This document shows, piece by piece, positions 21,577 to 34,400 of a stretch of DNA of 64,000 nt. The DNA is taken from NCBI RefSeq assembly GCF_026210795.1, contig NC_089456.1, positions 498,501 through 562,500 on the forward strand, given 5' to 3'. The notes beneath the pieces are model-generated. The model was given only the letters and a program-made list of their open reading frames with translations. It did no database searches and was not told where the DNA came from. Origin of the DNA: Rhizophagus irregularis. Lineage: Eukaryota > Glomeromycota > Glomeromycetes > Glomerales > Glomeraceae. The stretch's first letter is position 1; every line of letters begins with the position of its first letter. The translations under genes were made by a program, and so were the position numbers.

Positions 21577-22292
21577 TTTTTTTGTTTTTTTAAAAAAAAA
21601 CTATTTATTCAAACAGTGTATTCTTAATAATTATTGGAAAGAATGAATAATATAATATGAATCATATGAATCAAAATTCTTATTTAAATTGATTGATTAA
21701 GTTGATTTGAGGAAAATTAATTGAGTCAATAACAGATAGAAAATATTATCCGGGGCAAAGCGGAGGATTATCTATAAGATTGTAATAGTATTATAATAGT
21801 AAAATTTGGTTGTGTTTAATGGTTCTTCCACAAAAAATTCACTAATTCCGCTTGGGATTATATTCATTATGCGATTTCCTAGTTACGGTTAATCATTTTT
21901 TAAATAACATTTGAATCTTTTTGGAACTCTTTCTTTCTTCCGTATGATTTTGTCATCATATCGTTATCATTTTGTATAGATGGAATGTTTCCACATGTTT
22001 AATAATTGAGACGCATATCCCCAAGATATATGTCCATTTATGAAATAATTTTCGCATATAATCACACCTCATCATTATATCATCTTTGCGATTTTTAACA
22101 TTGAAGATAAATCGGAAAATTTATGATTTGATTAAAAAATGTTTTATTATATAGTCTAACTATTATAAGAGTAAAAAAAAAAGTTGTGCTATTAGATGAA
22201 ATTAATGCGCACATATTTTAATGACCTTATGGTAGATAATTTATTATTACGATATTAATTGATTAAGTATAATCTATAACCTATATAACTTA
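21577..22292. other. Convergent intergenic region
   Basis: It lies between the 3' ends of the HSBP1-like (+) and TANGO2-like (-) genes. No gene is seen. Its last 70 bases form part of the block duplicated in inverted orientation at 18216-18545. Confidence 0.5.
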
Positions 22293-23267
22293 TTATTTAT
22301 TAAATGAGAATCTGTACCATGTTCCTTTTTCTTTTTCCTTTATTTCCTCATTTTCATCAAAAAAATTTTTTTCTATAAATAAAACATTGTTATCACGATC
22401 TACTAGGATAACGGTTGACGTGCGTGTGGCATATGATCCATCTCCCCTATCATATTTTGGTATTCTAATTGAATGCTTCCATAAATCTGTTTCCTTATTT
22501 AATTTTTCAGGTGTCTCTGTTTTACTTTAAATAATTAATTTAAATAAAAATTAGTTGATTTTGTTAATTTATTTATTCATTATAATTAAATTTTTTTTAC
22601 CTTAATAAATTAAATAAGCGATCTACAATATCAGATTCGTTGGTAGATTCTTTAAGAATTGATTTCATGTCCTCTATACCAATGTGAACTTTGGGCCAGG
22701 GATCTTCCAATACACTATTACTTAAACCGTAAATTTCGGCACTTTTCAATTCTTTAATTCCATCATTTCTTCTATTATTTTGATAATAGAATTTTGGGTT
22801 AGAAAGACTTAAATCTGATGCGATTAAATTAAAACCACCATATTTATTAGAATTATTTGATATCTCTTCAAATTGATTGTATAAAGGGATTTTTAATTCG
22901 GAACATTCAAGAATTGATTTTACAGGAATTCCACGGGATAATAAATCTGGTGGTGGATGATATTCTTCAAGATAATTCGTTAAGGCAGCAAAATTGCCAT
23001 GACGATTTATTCCTAGCCAGGTTCCCAATCCTAACTTATCAATACCTGACAAGACATTTGGATGCCACCATGACGCATAAGCTGTTGGTCGATTTAAGTA
23101 TTCATCTCGATTTGCGGCGAATATACTAAAATAATAAATAAATAACATTTTTAATTGAGTCTGTACGACATGAAATATGATAACACATGATACGTGATAA
23201 AAAAAAATATTAGTATTTACAATTTGTATTTGGGATGATTATCTAAAGTCCAAAATAGGATACACAT
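22293..23267 (-). CDS. TANGO2-like NRDE-family protein
   Basis: Three exons on the minus strand (23221-23267, 22601-23125, 22293-22524) give 267 residues, close to the 276 of human TANGO2. The start is MCILFWTLDNHPKYKF, directly followed by FAANRDEYLNRPT, which contains the NRDE motif that names the family. GTWLGINRHGNFAALTN follows, and near the C-terminus SYATRTSTVILVDRDNNVLF, which is the conserved end block. The first exon is only 47 nt; an ATG at 23148 within intron 1 would lose the conserved MCIL start, so I prefer 23267. The family's role is still debated: Golgi/ER organisation, and more recently haem or lipid handling and mitochondrial metabolism. Intron 2 uses AAAG as acceptor; other nearby AGs bring stops. 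A broken inverted copy of its last exon lies at 18216-18545. Confidence 0.88.
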
Positions 23268-24297
23268 AATTAATTTTTCTTTGGGGTTAAAATTTTCATA
23301 TGACAAAAAGCCAAATTTTGGGTTAAAAAAAAAAAGAGAAAGAAAGAAATATTTTGTAAAATATTGAAGTAATCAACAATCTTTATATACTTTTTTGTTA
23401 AATGATTTTTTATTTTTTAATAAGCGAGCAGACAATCATTTTTTTAATAATCAAAAGTGTCATGCGGCAATTATTAGATCACCTGTTTAATATATAAACA
23501 ATAAAGTATTACTATTCACTATTATTCACTATTCACTATTCACATTTCTATTACATTAATTACACTAATTACATCAACACTTATCCCACGAGTTTAATAA
23601 ATAATTTGTATTTGCATATGAAAAATTAAACACGCGATTACATTTTTGTAAATCATTGGGGACAATTATTATTTTTGGGGGGAGGCAAACATATTCTACC
23701 CTAGATATCTTCTGCTTAGCAGATTGTTTATGTAACAGCTACGAATAATTTTTTTTCCGCCCCAACCTTAAATTTTAAAATTTTTTTTTCAGAAATCAGG
23801 CTTTTTGAGGTTTTCTTTTTTAATATATTCTGTTTTTTTATATTGAAATTTGATTTTCATAAATTAATTTATCTTTTTTGTATGTAAGCCCTTTTTTTTC
23901 ATTTAATATTGCATATTTTAATATTTTAATTTACGTATAAGCACAACATGAAAAATATGTTTCCACTGAAAACTGCCCCAAAAGAATTTTACTTCCCCAA
24001 TTCCCCTTTTACTCATTCTTTCGTGTTTGACTCGTTTTTTTTTTATGTGTAATTATATTAATTCCAAACATGTCATTTTTTTCCTTTTTTATTTTTTTTT
24101 TAAAAAAATATATATATATACCTTAACACAAAATTTTTTTTTAAAATTTTTTTTAATTTTTTTCTTTTTCTTCTCGGTTTTGTTCCTTAATTAGTTTAAA
24201 TAAAAATAAATAAAGAAGCAATAAATTAGATCTTTCCTTCTTATTTATTTTTCCTTCTTATTTATTTTTTTATTATTTTTCTTTTTCATATTTAAAA
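23268..24297. promoter_or_regulatory. Divergent upstream region, TANGO2-like / desaturase
   Basis: This 1-kb region separates the start of the minus-strand TANGO2-like gene from the plus-strand desaturase. It has a small tandem run of CACTATT (about 23511-23545). Just before the desaturase ATG is a pyrimidine-rich leader of more than 150 bases (TTTTTCTTTTTCTTCTC, then TCCTTCTTATTTATT twice). No coding sequence is seen. Desaturase genes are often lipid- or temperature-regulated, but no specific site is recognised. Confidence 0.45.
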
Positions 24298-26015
24298 ATG
24301 GTGGCACAGGCAACATTTCTACCAACTGAACCCGAAGAGATTTCGCAAAACCCTTTTTATTTGAATGAAAGACCTAAAAGATGGAATATTAGAGATGATC
24401 CAATTACATGGTCAAATTGGTATAAACACATTAACTGGTTACATACCCCTTTACTTATCGGAATACCGGCGATAGGCTTATATGGAGCATTCACAACTAA
24501 ACTTACAGTTTATACTGCTATATGGGCTGTTATATATTATTTTATCACAGGATTAGGCATTACTGCTGGTAAGTATTTTAAAAAGTTCAAAGAGAAATGC
24601 TTGTAGAGTTTTATTTTTTTTTTAAAAAAAAAGGAAAGGAAAAGTAGGAAAGAAATTGATTTGGACATTAAATTCAATGTTAATTTTTAAAATTTCCTAT
24701 TAAAAAATTTAAAAAGAAACCATCGAGCCATTTTTTTTTGTTATATCTACTTTGGAATTATAATTCATATATTCTAAAAATAGTGTGCAGGCGTTTAGAA
24801 AGTTTCGTGTTACGCGTAGATCAATTATTTTCCTAACGATTTAATTCAATCTAATAGGATATCACAGATTATGGGCTCATCGTTCATACAAAGCATCTAG
24901 ACCCTTTGAATTATTCTTAATTTTTGCAGCATCTGGTGCAGTAGAAGGTTCAATTCGTTGGTGGTGCCGTGATCATCGAGCTCATCATCGTTTCACTGAT
25001 ACTAGTAAAGATCCATATAGTGCCAATAAAGGATTATTTTATTCACATATAGGTTGGATGATGCTAAAACAAAATCCGAATGAAATTGGAAGAGCTGATA
25101 TATCAGATTTAAATGCTGACCAAATGATAGTAATACAACATAGATATTATGGTTTATTTGCTATTGGAATGGGCTTTGTTTTACCTACTATTGTAGCAGG
25201 TTTGGGTTGGGGTGATTACTGGGTAAGTTAAATACATAAATACACGTTACAAATATGTGTATAAATAATAAAAATAATTTTTGTTATTATAGGGAGGATT
25301 TTATTATGCGGCTTTACTCCGTTTAACATTCGTTCATCATGCAACGTTTTGTGTAAATTCATTGGCGCATTATTTGGGAGATCATACTTTTGATGATCGA
25401 CGTACTCCTCGTGATCATTTCATAACAGCCATATTATCACTTGGTGAAGGATATCATAATTTTCATCACGAATTTCCACAAGATTATCGTAATGCTATTA
25501 GATTTTATCAATATGATCCAACTAAGTGGCTGATTAAACTTTTATCATATGTTGGTGGTACTCATCATTTGAAAAAATTCCCCGACAATGAAATTAAAAA
25601 AGGTAAATTTTTAATGGAACAAAAGAAATTGGATCAAAAAAAATTATTACTTCAGTGGGGTAAAGATATTTCTAAATTACCTGTTTTCACCTTCGAAGAA
25701 TGTAAGTCTTTTATTTTTTTTTTTTTCAAAAAAGAGAGACAGAGGTTAACTTGCTTTTTTATCTTAACAGTTCAAGATGGAGCTAAAACAAATAATTGGA
25801 TTTGCATTGAAGGAATCATTCACGATGTTTCATCATTTATTAATGAACATCCTGGTGGTAAATCATTTTTAACAACTTCAATTGGTAGAGATGTGACCAC
25901 ATATTTTAATGGTGGTGTTTATGATCATTCTAATGCCGCTAGAAATTTAATGTCAAATTTAAGAGTTGGTGTCATTGCTGGTGGTGGCGAAGTTGAACAT
26001 AGGAAAACCAAATAA
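24298..26015 (+). CDS. OLE1: Delta-9-type acyl-CoA desaturase with C-terminal cytochrome b5
   Basis: Four exons (24298-24568, 24858-25222, 25293-25701, 25771-26015) give 429 residues. The three iron-binding histidine boxes are present: HRLWAH (93-98), HRAHH (130-134) and HNFHH (267-271), with the extra SLAHYLG histidine at 238. Hydrophobic segments precede box I and separate boxes II and III. The C-terminal cytochrome b5 domain carries HPGG (375-378), the first haem ligand, and the second histidine in the VYDHSNA block. This is the OLE1 architecture: an ER-membrane enzyme that takes electrons through its own cytochrome b5 and introduces a double bond into palmitoyl/stearoyl-CoA. Arbuscular mycorrhizal fungi carry several OLE1-like paralogues, one linked to the unusual 16:1 omega-5 fatty acid; this copy's regiospecificity cannot be read from sequence. 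The start is the first ATG after the pyrimidine leader. Confidence 0.93.
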
Positions 26016-26383
26016 AAACATAAAAGTTGACACATGCGCGTAATATTGTTATAACATAATGTACCTTTTAAAGCATACATATAATCCATTGTATTAAAGT
26101 AGATTACGTAATTATGATATATTATACTATGTTCAAAATCAATTTAATCAATTTATATAATATATATATATATAAATTAAAAAAAAAAGTTTGCATCCTT
26201 GAATCTGTAGTTCGTAGATCAATAAACATACATATGTCAATCAATATAAATATTTGATTTACTAAATTAGTAGTTTGTCATCAAAATATTTTGACATTTT
26301 AATAAAACCGGATTTTCGAGAAAACACGAAAAGGCTTAACCCGACGGAAGGTGAAACTGAATGTGAAATTTAACGATTTTAAA
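26016..26383. other. Short intergenic region
   Basis: It lies between the desaturase stop and the RBM48 start, both on the plus strand. It holds AATAAA-like sequence and a (TA)n run near 26160. No gene is seen. Confidence 0.4.
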
Positions 26384-27940
26384 ATGAGTGAAGATTTGAA
26401 CAGTTTAGTTGTTAGTTTCTTTTATATCTATTTTTTTTTATAAATTAAAAAAACAACGTAAAAAAAATTTATACGTTACGACTTTTTGATTTCATTTATT
26501 AATAAGATCCTGGAAGACCTGCATATAGAGCTGGTCGTAAACCCATAGCTACCCGAGTTTATACAATTAACCAGGAGTCAAGGTATTAAAAATACTATTA
26601 AGAATACTATAAAAAGTATTACCGAATTAAATAATTCTTTTTTTCATTGTTTCTAAATATCATAAACCGTATAAAGATATTTGGTTGTAGAAAACGTTCC
26701 TGCACTCGGTTTAACAAAAGAACTTCTTGAATTATTTGCACTTTATGGAACTATAGAAGAGTATGTTATAAGTTAATTATTCATTTGCCAATTCCAATTC
26801 TATAATACATATATATAGATATCCAATTTTTATATATAATAATCATTTAGGTATCAATATCTTGATGATTATCCATGCGAAGAATTCACTGATGTTTATT
26901 GGATAAAATTTCAATCACTACCTCAAGCAAGGTATTTTTTGATTGTAAAAATTATGAATAATTATAATATATAAATAAATATATAATATATAATATATAA
27001 TATATATGTTAGAGTTGCGAAAAAGAAGGTTGATGATCACATATTCTTTAGTTCTAGTCTAAGAGTACGTTATGGTCCAGAGTATGAAACTATTGAAGAT
27101 ACTCGAGGAAAATTACGAGATAGACGTACTGTGATTTCCATTAAAACCAATGAACAAAAAGAACACGAAAATAAAAGTAAGACATTTTATTTGGAAAAAT
27201 GAGTTATTTATGATGATAACAAACTTTATCAAATTATATTTATTGGTCGATTATTATTATTATTATTATTTTTGGTTTTAAAAATTATAAATTGAAAATT
27301 AGTACATCATCAAACAAAATTGAATGATTCTTCTCGGTCATTAACATCAATTCCTGTTATTTATCCTCAACCTGATTCATCCGCTTATTATAATTATTAT
27401 GATTATAATTATTATAATTATCCTTATTCAGCTCAAAGGTAGTTATAAATAATCTATTAAAATATAGGATTAAGATAATAAGTTATATGTTTAATTTTTA
27501 GTCAAGAACCGCCAATACCTGGAGTTGGATATCCGTCTTCATTCTCAACAAGTTTTACTCCCACGTCTTATAAATACCATACCGATCCAAATGTAATTAT
27601 TTTTATTTTATTGAATTATATAATTTGGCGCCATGGCTCTCGATTTTTTCAAGTCCCCAAAATGGAAGTGACATAAATGTGACACATTCTTCTACCCTTA
27701 CCCTAACCTGACTTAACACAATGGCTTGTTTTTGTAATTTTATTAATCATTTTAAAAAATGTATATATATATTTTTATTAGTCTTCAATGTCTTCTACAG
27801 TTAACACAATACGACAGAGAATCAATGATGCTTCAAAAGTTTCTTCCGACAAAGACAAAGGTAATGTAAATCAGATATCGACAGACAGTTCAATAAAATC
27901 TACACATACCACTACTCCCACTAAACGTAGAAGAATATAA
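26384..27940 (+). CDS. RBM48: RBM48-like RRM protein (minor spliceosome)
   Basis: Eight exons: 26384 to about 26402 (donor uncertain), 26507-26582, 26677-26760, 26851-26931, 27013-27176, 27303-27438, 27502-27592 and 27782-27940; about 269 residues. The body follows RBM48 closely: YRAGRKPIATRVYTINQES, then YLVVENVPALGLTKELLELF, LFALYGTIEE, LDDYPCEEFTDVYWIKF, and VRYGPEYETIEDTRGKLRDR. It is a single atypical RRM, followed by a Tyr/Asn-rich low-complexity part and a basic end TPTKRRRI that may act as nuclear signal. In plants and animals RBM48, with ARMC7, is needed for U12-type intron splicing. Exon 1 (MSEDLN...) must end in phase 1; both a GTTTAG and a GTTTCT donor fit, leaving 4 residues of doubt. 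Intron 7 (27593-27781) is GC-richer than the others. Confidence 0.87.
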
Positions 27941-28191
27941 ATAAATATATTATGGATAAGTTATTTAAATAATAATTTATACATCATAAAAAATTTTTGC
28001 TTAACGTTAAGGAACAAAGTTATATTAATATTTATTAGATAATAGGAAAATTTTGTTTAAAATAATAAAATAAACAAATGAATAACTAATTTAAATACAA
28101 TAAAGTAAAAGTAACATAAATAAACATTAATTTACTCCGTATAAAATCTCATTATTTTGATTTATATATTATTAATTTTTTATTAAATTAC

Positions 28192-29463
28192 TTATCGATT
28201 ATTGACTACCAATTCCAAAAACTAAATAAAAAAACAATTATGTGATAAAATCTTCAGTCATGAGAATAAAAAAAAAACTTAAAAATACACATTTTTTTAC
28301 CTGTTCATAATTAATTAAAATCCATCCATCGTTATCGGTATCATAACGTCGAAAAGCATCCGTAAGTGTCTTAACGGTCACACATGATTGCTAAAAAAAA
28401 AAGATCAATATAAAATTAATATCAGTTCATTTTTTTTAAAACGGAATATTATAGATGAAAAAAAAAACATTACCACAAAATTATCAAAAGTCACGTCGCC
28501 CTTTCCTGCATTGTTTTTACCGCCTTAAATTGGTTAATAATTCATATTCACAAGGTTTTTGTGTTAACAGGGGGGAATATTTCCCTCACTCTTAAACAGT
28601 TTTTTCGCATTGAAACAACGGAAAAATTTCAATTAATGAATAAATAAGAAGTTGCACTCACCATATTTATCATACTTTTTAATAAGAAGATTAATGAAAT
28701 TATCACTCAAGTTATAACCGAATGTTCTCAAAGCATTTTTTAGTTCAGCGAAATTAATAGTGCCAGAACCGTCAGCATCAAAAGTTTGGAAACACTTTTT
28801 CCAATCCTCGATGTAACGCCAAAGTCCTGTAAATTCCTGAAAAGCGATCGTACCAGAATTATCTGAATGTTTAAAATTATTATAGAATTAATACAATGAT
28901 GCATTAATCATTGCTAAAAATACTTGTTACATACCAGTATCAAACATATTCATCATCAAACGCACGGTTTCAATATTAAATGGACTCCAATCGCCTTAAT
29001 TGTAAAATTAGAAAATTCGATTATTGAATTGATACAAAAGAAAAGAAATTATTATTTTAGTTATTTAGAATGCGTACCATTAATTAAAGCTTTTTGTAGT
29101 TCTTCTGTGGTCAAAGCTCCACTCTTATCAGTATCTACGGCTTGAAACCAAAAGTAAAGCTGTTGGTCAACCCCTGGTGGTGGTTGAGCAGGGGCACTAC
29201 CAGAATTTGGAGGACGATCTATTATATTAACGAAAAATAAAATATTATACAAAAGTTTCATTACGGATTTCACTAGTGCATCTCACTATTTAAATACTTT
29301 GTTGTTGTTGAGGAGGAGGATATTGATATCCTCCAGGTTGTCCATAAGCTCCTTGTGGAGGAGGTCCTTGTTGTACATAACCTTGTGGTGGAGCTCCGTA
29401 TTGACTTCCTTGTGACTGTGGCGGTGGTCTATAACCTCCTTGATTGTTGTTGTAGAAAGACAT
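28192..29463 (-). CDS. PEF1: Penta-EF-hand calcium-binding protein (ALG-2/peflin type)
   Basis: Seven exons (29298-29463, 29078-29218, 28935-28994, 28662-28862, 28474-28523, 28301-28390, 28192-28221) give 245 residues. Residues 1-72 are rich in Gly, Pro, Gln and Tyr (QGGYRPPPQSQGSQYG), as in peflin and yeast Pef1. Five EF-hands follow: DTDKSGALTTEE (84-95), DTDNSGTIAFQE, DADGSGTINFAE, a non-canonical fourth loop with a short insertion (KYGGKNNAGKGD), and DTDNDGWILINYE. EF1-3 and EF5 keep the Asp/Ser/Glu ligands. Five hands with the fifth used for dimerisation defines the PEF family, which acts as a calcium-dependent adaptor at ER exit sites and membranes and, in yeast, in polar growth and cation homeostasis. 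The last exon is only 30 nt (FLELVVNNR then stop). The upstream gene p32 lies 266 bp away on the same strand. Confidence 0.92.
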
Positions 29464-29728
29464 TTTTAAATAAAATGCAAATTCAAAAATTGTCGCAACG
29501 CAAAAAAAACTTCCCGATTATTATAATGCGAATGCGATGACATCACCAGTAATGAGTCATTAATCGATTGTTTTTATTGGTAGAAATGGTGGCGTGAACT
29601 AAAATATGTCATAATACCATAATAAGATTAACAGATTACAATTTACAAATGTGTCACCAAATGTGAGATATTTATTATTTAGATGGTTTCAATAGTATTA
29701 CAGGATATCTAAAATTATAAATATTTAA

Positions 29729-31098
29729 TTATGGGGATTCGACAAATTTTTTTACATTTTCGAGCCATGAAATATATTCTTTTTGTTCTTTAAATTCGAC
29801 ATAATTTGGAATAAACATAGCGACAGCAGTGTTAATGCCACGCTCCTCTAAAAATTTTTCAAAAAGAGCTTGAACATCCTATTTATTTTAAAAAAAAATA
29901 AAATTTAATTCACGTGAATAGTAAATATAATAATAGCACTTAAAATGAAATTATATTATACAAACATTATCCAACGTCTCGAATTGTGGTCCAGGGTAAA
30001 AACCTCTTCTCATCCAGTCCGCTTCAACTGTCAAATCGTTTGCTAATTTCGCGTCACTATAATGCGCCACGTAACTTATAAGGAATACACCATCGACAAG
30101 CATTACTTCAAACGCCAATGCACCTTTTCCATTCTTTGATAAAAAAAATATAGATAAATTAAATAATTATTTCTACTTGATTTACATAAAAAAATATAGT
30201 ACCTTTTCAATATTGATAGAACATCTGATAGGCGATGATGGTTCGGTATCTTCATCCTCTTCCTCCTCTATTACCTGTAATACGATTTTCAAGTTATTAA
30301 CTTATTTGGAAAATATGCATATTGTAATACACACTTATGTAAGCTAAATATATTCGCTTTAAGAACCAAAACACTAAAAAAACAAACTTACTTCAGTTTC
30401 TTCATCCTCATCTGTTGAAAATTGTGTTGATTGCTGATCTAGGATATTGATATCGAAAATTAAACGAATCCTACGAAAAAATAAATAATAAATAAATTAA
30501 TAATGAACAAACTAAATGAACATAGGTTATTTTATAATTCAATTTACTTTTCATTTCCAAAAACTCTCGAAAGTACAACTTCATTTACACCCGGTTTGTC
30601 TTCAATCTATAATACAAAAATCATAGATGAAAATTTTTTTATAAAAAGTCATCAAAATTTTTGGATTTAAATATTAACTTATTAATTACTTTAAATGGAT
30701 TTTGTGACAAGAAAGTTTTCACGAATTCTGGTTCTTTTTCAGTGATTTCATTTTCATAATTCAATTCTTCCCCCAATTTAACAGCCAATTCTTTATCAGT
30801 TTGGGTATCTTCTTTAAATATACAAAAAAAAAAAGAAATATTTTAGTTTTGAATATTAATACTTCTTAATACAACAATATTTCGTAGTAGCATTACTTGG
30901 AGCAGGTACAGCATTTAACCGAAAACTTGTCGCGGTAAACCCACGAGAAATGAGTAGACTAGGATTTGGACGCGTAAGTGCAACACGAGACACTGGTGTT
31001 ACAGAAAATGGTTTAACTATCAAAGAAGTTCTTAGTAGTGTGGATATAGGTCTTATTGACTTTAACAAACTCGTTCGAAGTAAACTTGCCAATACCAT
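29729..31098 (-). CDS. MAM33: Mitochondrial p32/MAM33-family protein
   Basis: Seven exons (30897-31098, 30690-30811, 30548-30606, 30392-30470, 30203-30274, 29966-30133, 29729-29878) give 283 residues, matching the about 280 of human C1QBP/p32. Residues 1-65 are a mitochondrial presequence rich in Ser, Arg and Leu with no acid residue (SLLRTSLLKSIRP). The mature part shows the family pattern: helix DKELAVKLGEELNYE, acidic loops (DEDEETE, EEEEDEDTE), the strand FEVMLVDGVFLISYV, and the C-terminal helices VQALFEKFLEERGI and SWLENVKKFV. p32 forms doughnut trimers in the matrix and supports mitochondrial translation and ribosome assembly. Exon 1 must leave via the GTAATG donor; reading on to the ORF stop would break phase. 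It is head-to-head with AP-2 alpha. Confidence 0.9.
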
Positions 31099-31447
31099 AT
31101 TTTTTTTTTTTTTGAAGGGATCTTTTTTTTCAAATTTTTTTTTTATTTATATTATAAATATCATGTGATCTAATCACGGGATAACACAGTTGCACTAAAT
31201 TTAAGATTTTATGCGTGTCAGTTTAATAAACTTCTAACTCAGGTTTTATCAACAACTCGACATCATCTCGGTTTACTTCCCTCATAAATTTAGTTCTCTA
31301 CAAGCTTGGTAATTATATTTGTAGATTCAATACCGTCGACTTATACAAGCCGGAAATTTATGATTAACCTGGTATTAAACAAACCCATTTCTAGTCCTTT
31401 ACTACCTCACGATCTAAAAAACAGTTCATTCAGGTTTATTTATAACT
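31099..31447. promoter_or_regulatory. Bidirectional upstream region, p32 / AP-2 alpha
   Basis: 349 bp separate the two start codons of divergent genes, so promoters must share or abut. GC content is higher than in the deserts. A T-rich run (31100-31145) lies nearest the p32 gene. No clear TATA box is seen on either side. Confidence 0.5.
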
Positions 31448-34400
31448 ATGTCAAGTAATATGCGCGGCTTGACCGTGTTTATCGCGGATATAAGAAATTG
31501 TAAATTTTTATTTTAATTTTTGACTTATGACATACTGTAGAAAATACTCATCTTATCATGACTATCTTCCAATAAAATCACAGGCAGGGTGAGAGAGTTA
31601 GAAGAAAAACGAATTAATAAAGAAATGGCAAATATTCGGGCGAAATTTAAGGGTTTGTCATCACATTTGATTATACGACAGTAAATTGATAGTCATTTAA
31701 TTTATTCGCATTATTTACATTATAGACGGAAACCTCAATGGTTACCAAAAGAAAAAATACGTATGCAAGCTTTTGTATATGTACATTCTTGGATGGGATA
31801 TTGATTTTGGTCACATGGAGGCTGTAAATCTTATATCAAGCAACAAATACAGCGAGAAACAAATTGTAAGTATATGTTGCTTCATTTTTTTAATATTTTT
31901 AATCTTATTTAAGTTGATTTTATTTATAGGGATATCTTGGAGTGACCCTGTTAATGCATGAGAATAATGATCTGGCACGTCTAGTTATCAATTCAATACG
32001 TAAAGATCTTGAAGAACTTAATGAGATATACAATTGTCTAGCTTTACATGCTATTGCTAATATTGGCGGTAGAGAAATGGCGGAATCATTATCATTTGAT
32101 GTTCATAGACTCTTAATATCACCGTAAATGTTTCTTTTAAATAAGTTCTCTTGCAATATTCGATTATTTTAGACCATGCAAATTTATATACCTTTTCTAT
32201 TTTAATTCAAGATTTATTCACCCATCTATTTATTTTTATTCAATGGTGACTTAGTAATTCAAAAAGTTTTGTCAAAAAGAAGGCTGCTTTGACATTATTA
32301 CGGTTATATAGAAAACACCCTGATGTAATCCCCGCAACGGATTGGGCTGAGAGAATAATTGTTTTAATGGATGACACAGATCTGGTAAATTCTTTTTACA
32401 TATAATAAAAATATTTGACATGACCAAGATTCATGAAAATTTTATTTATTAACTAGGGCGTTACGCTTTGTGTTACTAGTTTGGTAATGGCTTTAGCACA
32501 AGATAATCTAGAAGCGTATTTGGGTTGTTATGCTAAAGCAGTTGATCGATTAACAAAAGTATGGAGTAACACTTGATTTTTTATAATTAATTATGCAGGT
32601 TTAATAATTTGCTTTAATTCTCTTGTAGATAATTGTTGATAAAGAGTATTCTCTTGATTATGTATATTATAAAGTTCCTATACCTTGGTTGCAAATCAAA
32701 CTGTTACGGTTATTGCAATATTACCCGGCTCCTGGTAATCCATTATTTTCAATCTAATGATTTGTTTTTCTTAATTTCTAACCTCTTTTTTCAAATTACC
32801 ACCGCAGATGATCGTAATATTCGAAACAAGTTACATAATGTGTTACAAACCATCATTAATAATTCACAAGATGCGCCTAAAAATGTGCAGCACGCTAACG
32901 CACAAAATGCTGTATTATTCGAAGCTATCAATCTTGCTATCCACTTAGATTGTGAATCACAGATTGTTAATCAAGCCGCCGTACTTTTGGGACGCTTTAT
33001 AACCTCAAAAGAGACGAATGTACGATATTTAGGATTAGAAACTATGTCACATTTAGCAGCTTGTGTAGATTCATTGGAACCTATTAAAAAACATCAAGAC
33101 ACCATATTATTGTCTTTGAAAGATAAAGATATTAGTGTTCGTCGTAGGGGATTGGATCTCCTGTATAGCATGTGTGATGTCACAAATGCAAAGGCGATAG
33201 TAACCGAATTACTGAGATATCTTAATATCGCAGATTATGCTCTTCGGGAGGAAATGGTGTTGAAAATTGCAATTTTGACAGAAAGATTTGCAACAGAATA
33301 CCAGTGGTACGTGGATATTATTCTTCAGCTCCTTAGTACTGCTGGTGATCATGTAGGCGAAGTAGTTTGGTATCGTGTTGTACAGATTGTTGTAAATAAT
33401 GAAGAACTTCAAGAGTATGCTGCGAGAACAGTTTTAATTCATTTAAGGTCACCTTCTTGTCATGAAAATCTTGTTAAAGTAGGTGGTTATATTTTAGGTG
33501 AATTTGGAATTCTTATCGCCAATATATCAGGTGCTAGTCCTATGGAACAATTTAATACACTTCAATCGAAGTTTGGAATGTGTTCCCAACCGACAAAAGC
33601 TTTACTTTTGACCACTTATTTAAAATTTATTAATATCTTTCCGGAAATAAAAGGAGAAATTCTATCGGTATTTAACCGTTATCGTCATGTTTTGGATTCA
33701 GAACTTCAACAACGTGCTGCGGAGTATATGGCTATTGCTACTATGCCGGCTGATGATCTTCTGCAAACAGTATGTGAAGAGATGCCACCTTTTCCTGAAC
33801 GTGAATCAGCTCTTTTGTCACGTTTACACCAAAAACAATCAGATACAGAGGATAAGCGTACATGGGTTATTGGAGGAAAAGATATTAATAAAGATAGAGA
33901 TACTGTACGTTTTTCTACATTAGGGTCCAGAAGTAATTCCACTGATAGTAAATCCAAGAATGAAACTGTGAGTAATGGAAATAATAATAATGGTAATGGG
34001 GAACTTGATTTCTTACATGATCTTGAAGGATTAGATTTAAGTGGTCAAAATGGACATGCAACAACTTCAAAGCCATTACCCGCAGGTTTTATAACACCAG
34101 GATCAGAAAGATGGTTTGGTAAACTTTTGTATAATATGGAAGGTGTATTATTTGTGGATTCTCAGCTTCAGATTGGTATAAAATCAGAATATCATGGCCA
34201 TCTTGGTCGCTTTGCTCTTTATTTTAAGAATAAAACACAAACAACTATCACATCATTTACTACAGTGATAGAACATGTTAAAAATCTTCTGATCACTACA
34301 CCACAGCAACCAGCGACTCTCATATCACCATCCGGTCAAATCCAGCAGCTCTTTCATATAGAATGTCAAAATTTATTTAATGAAACGCCTAATATTCGAA

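Noticed and set aside
27691-27708. Telomere-like CCCTTACCCTAACC
   Set aside because: Only about two imperfect units inside an intron; too short for an interstitial telomere.
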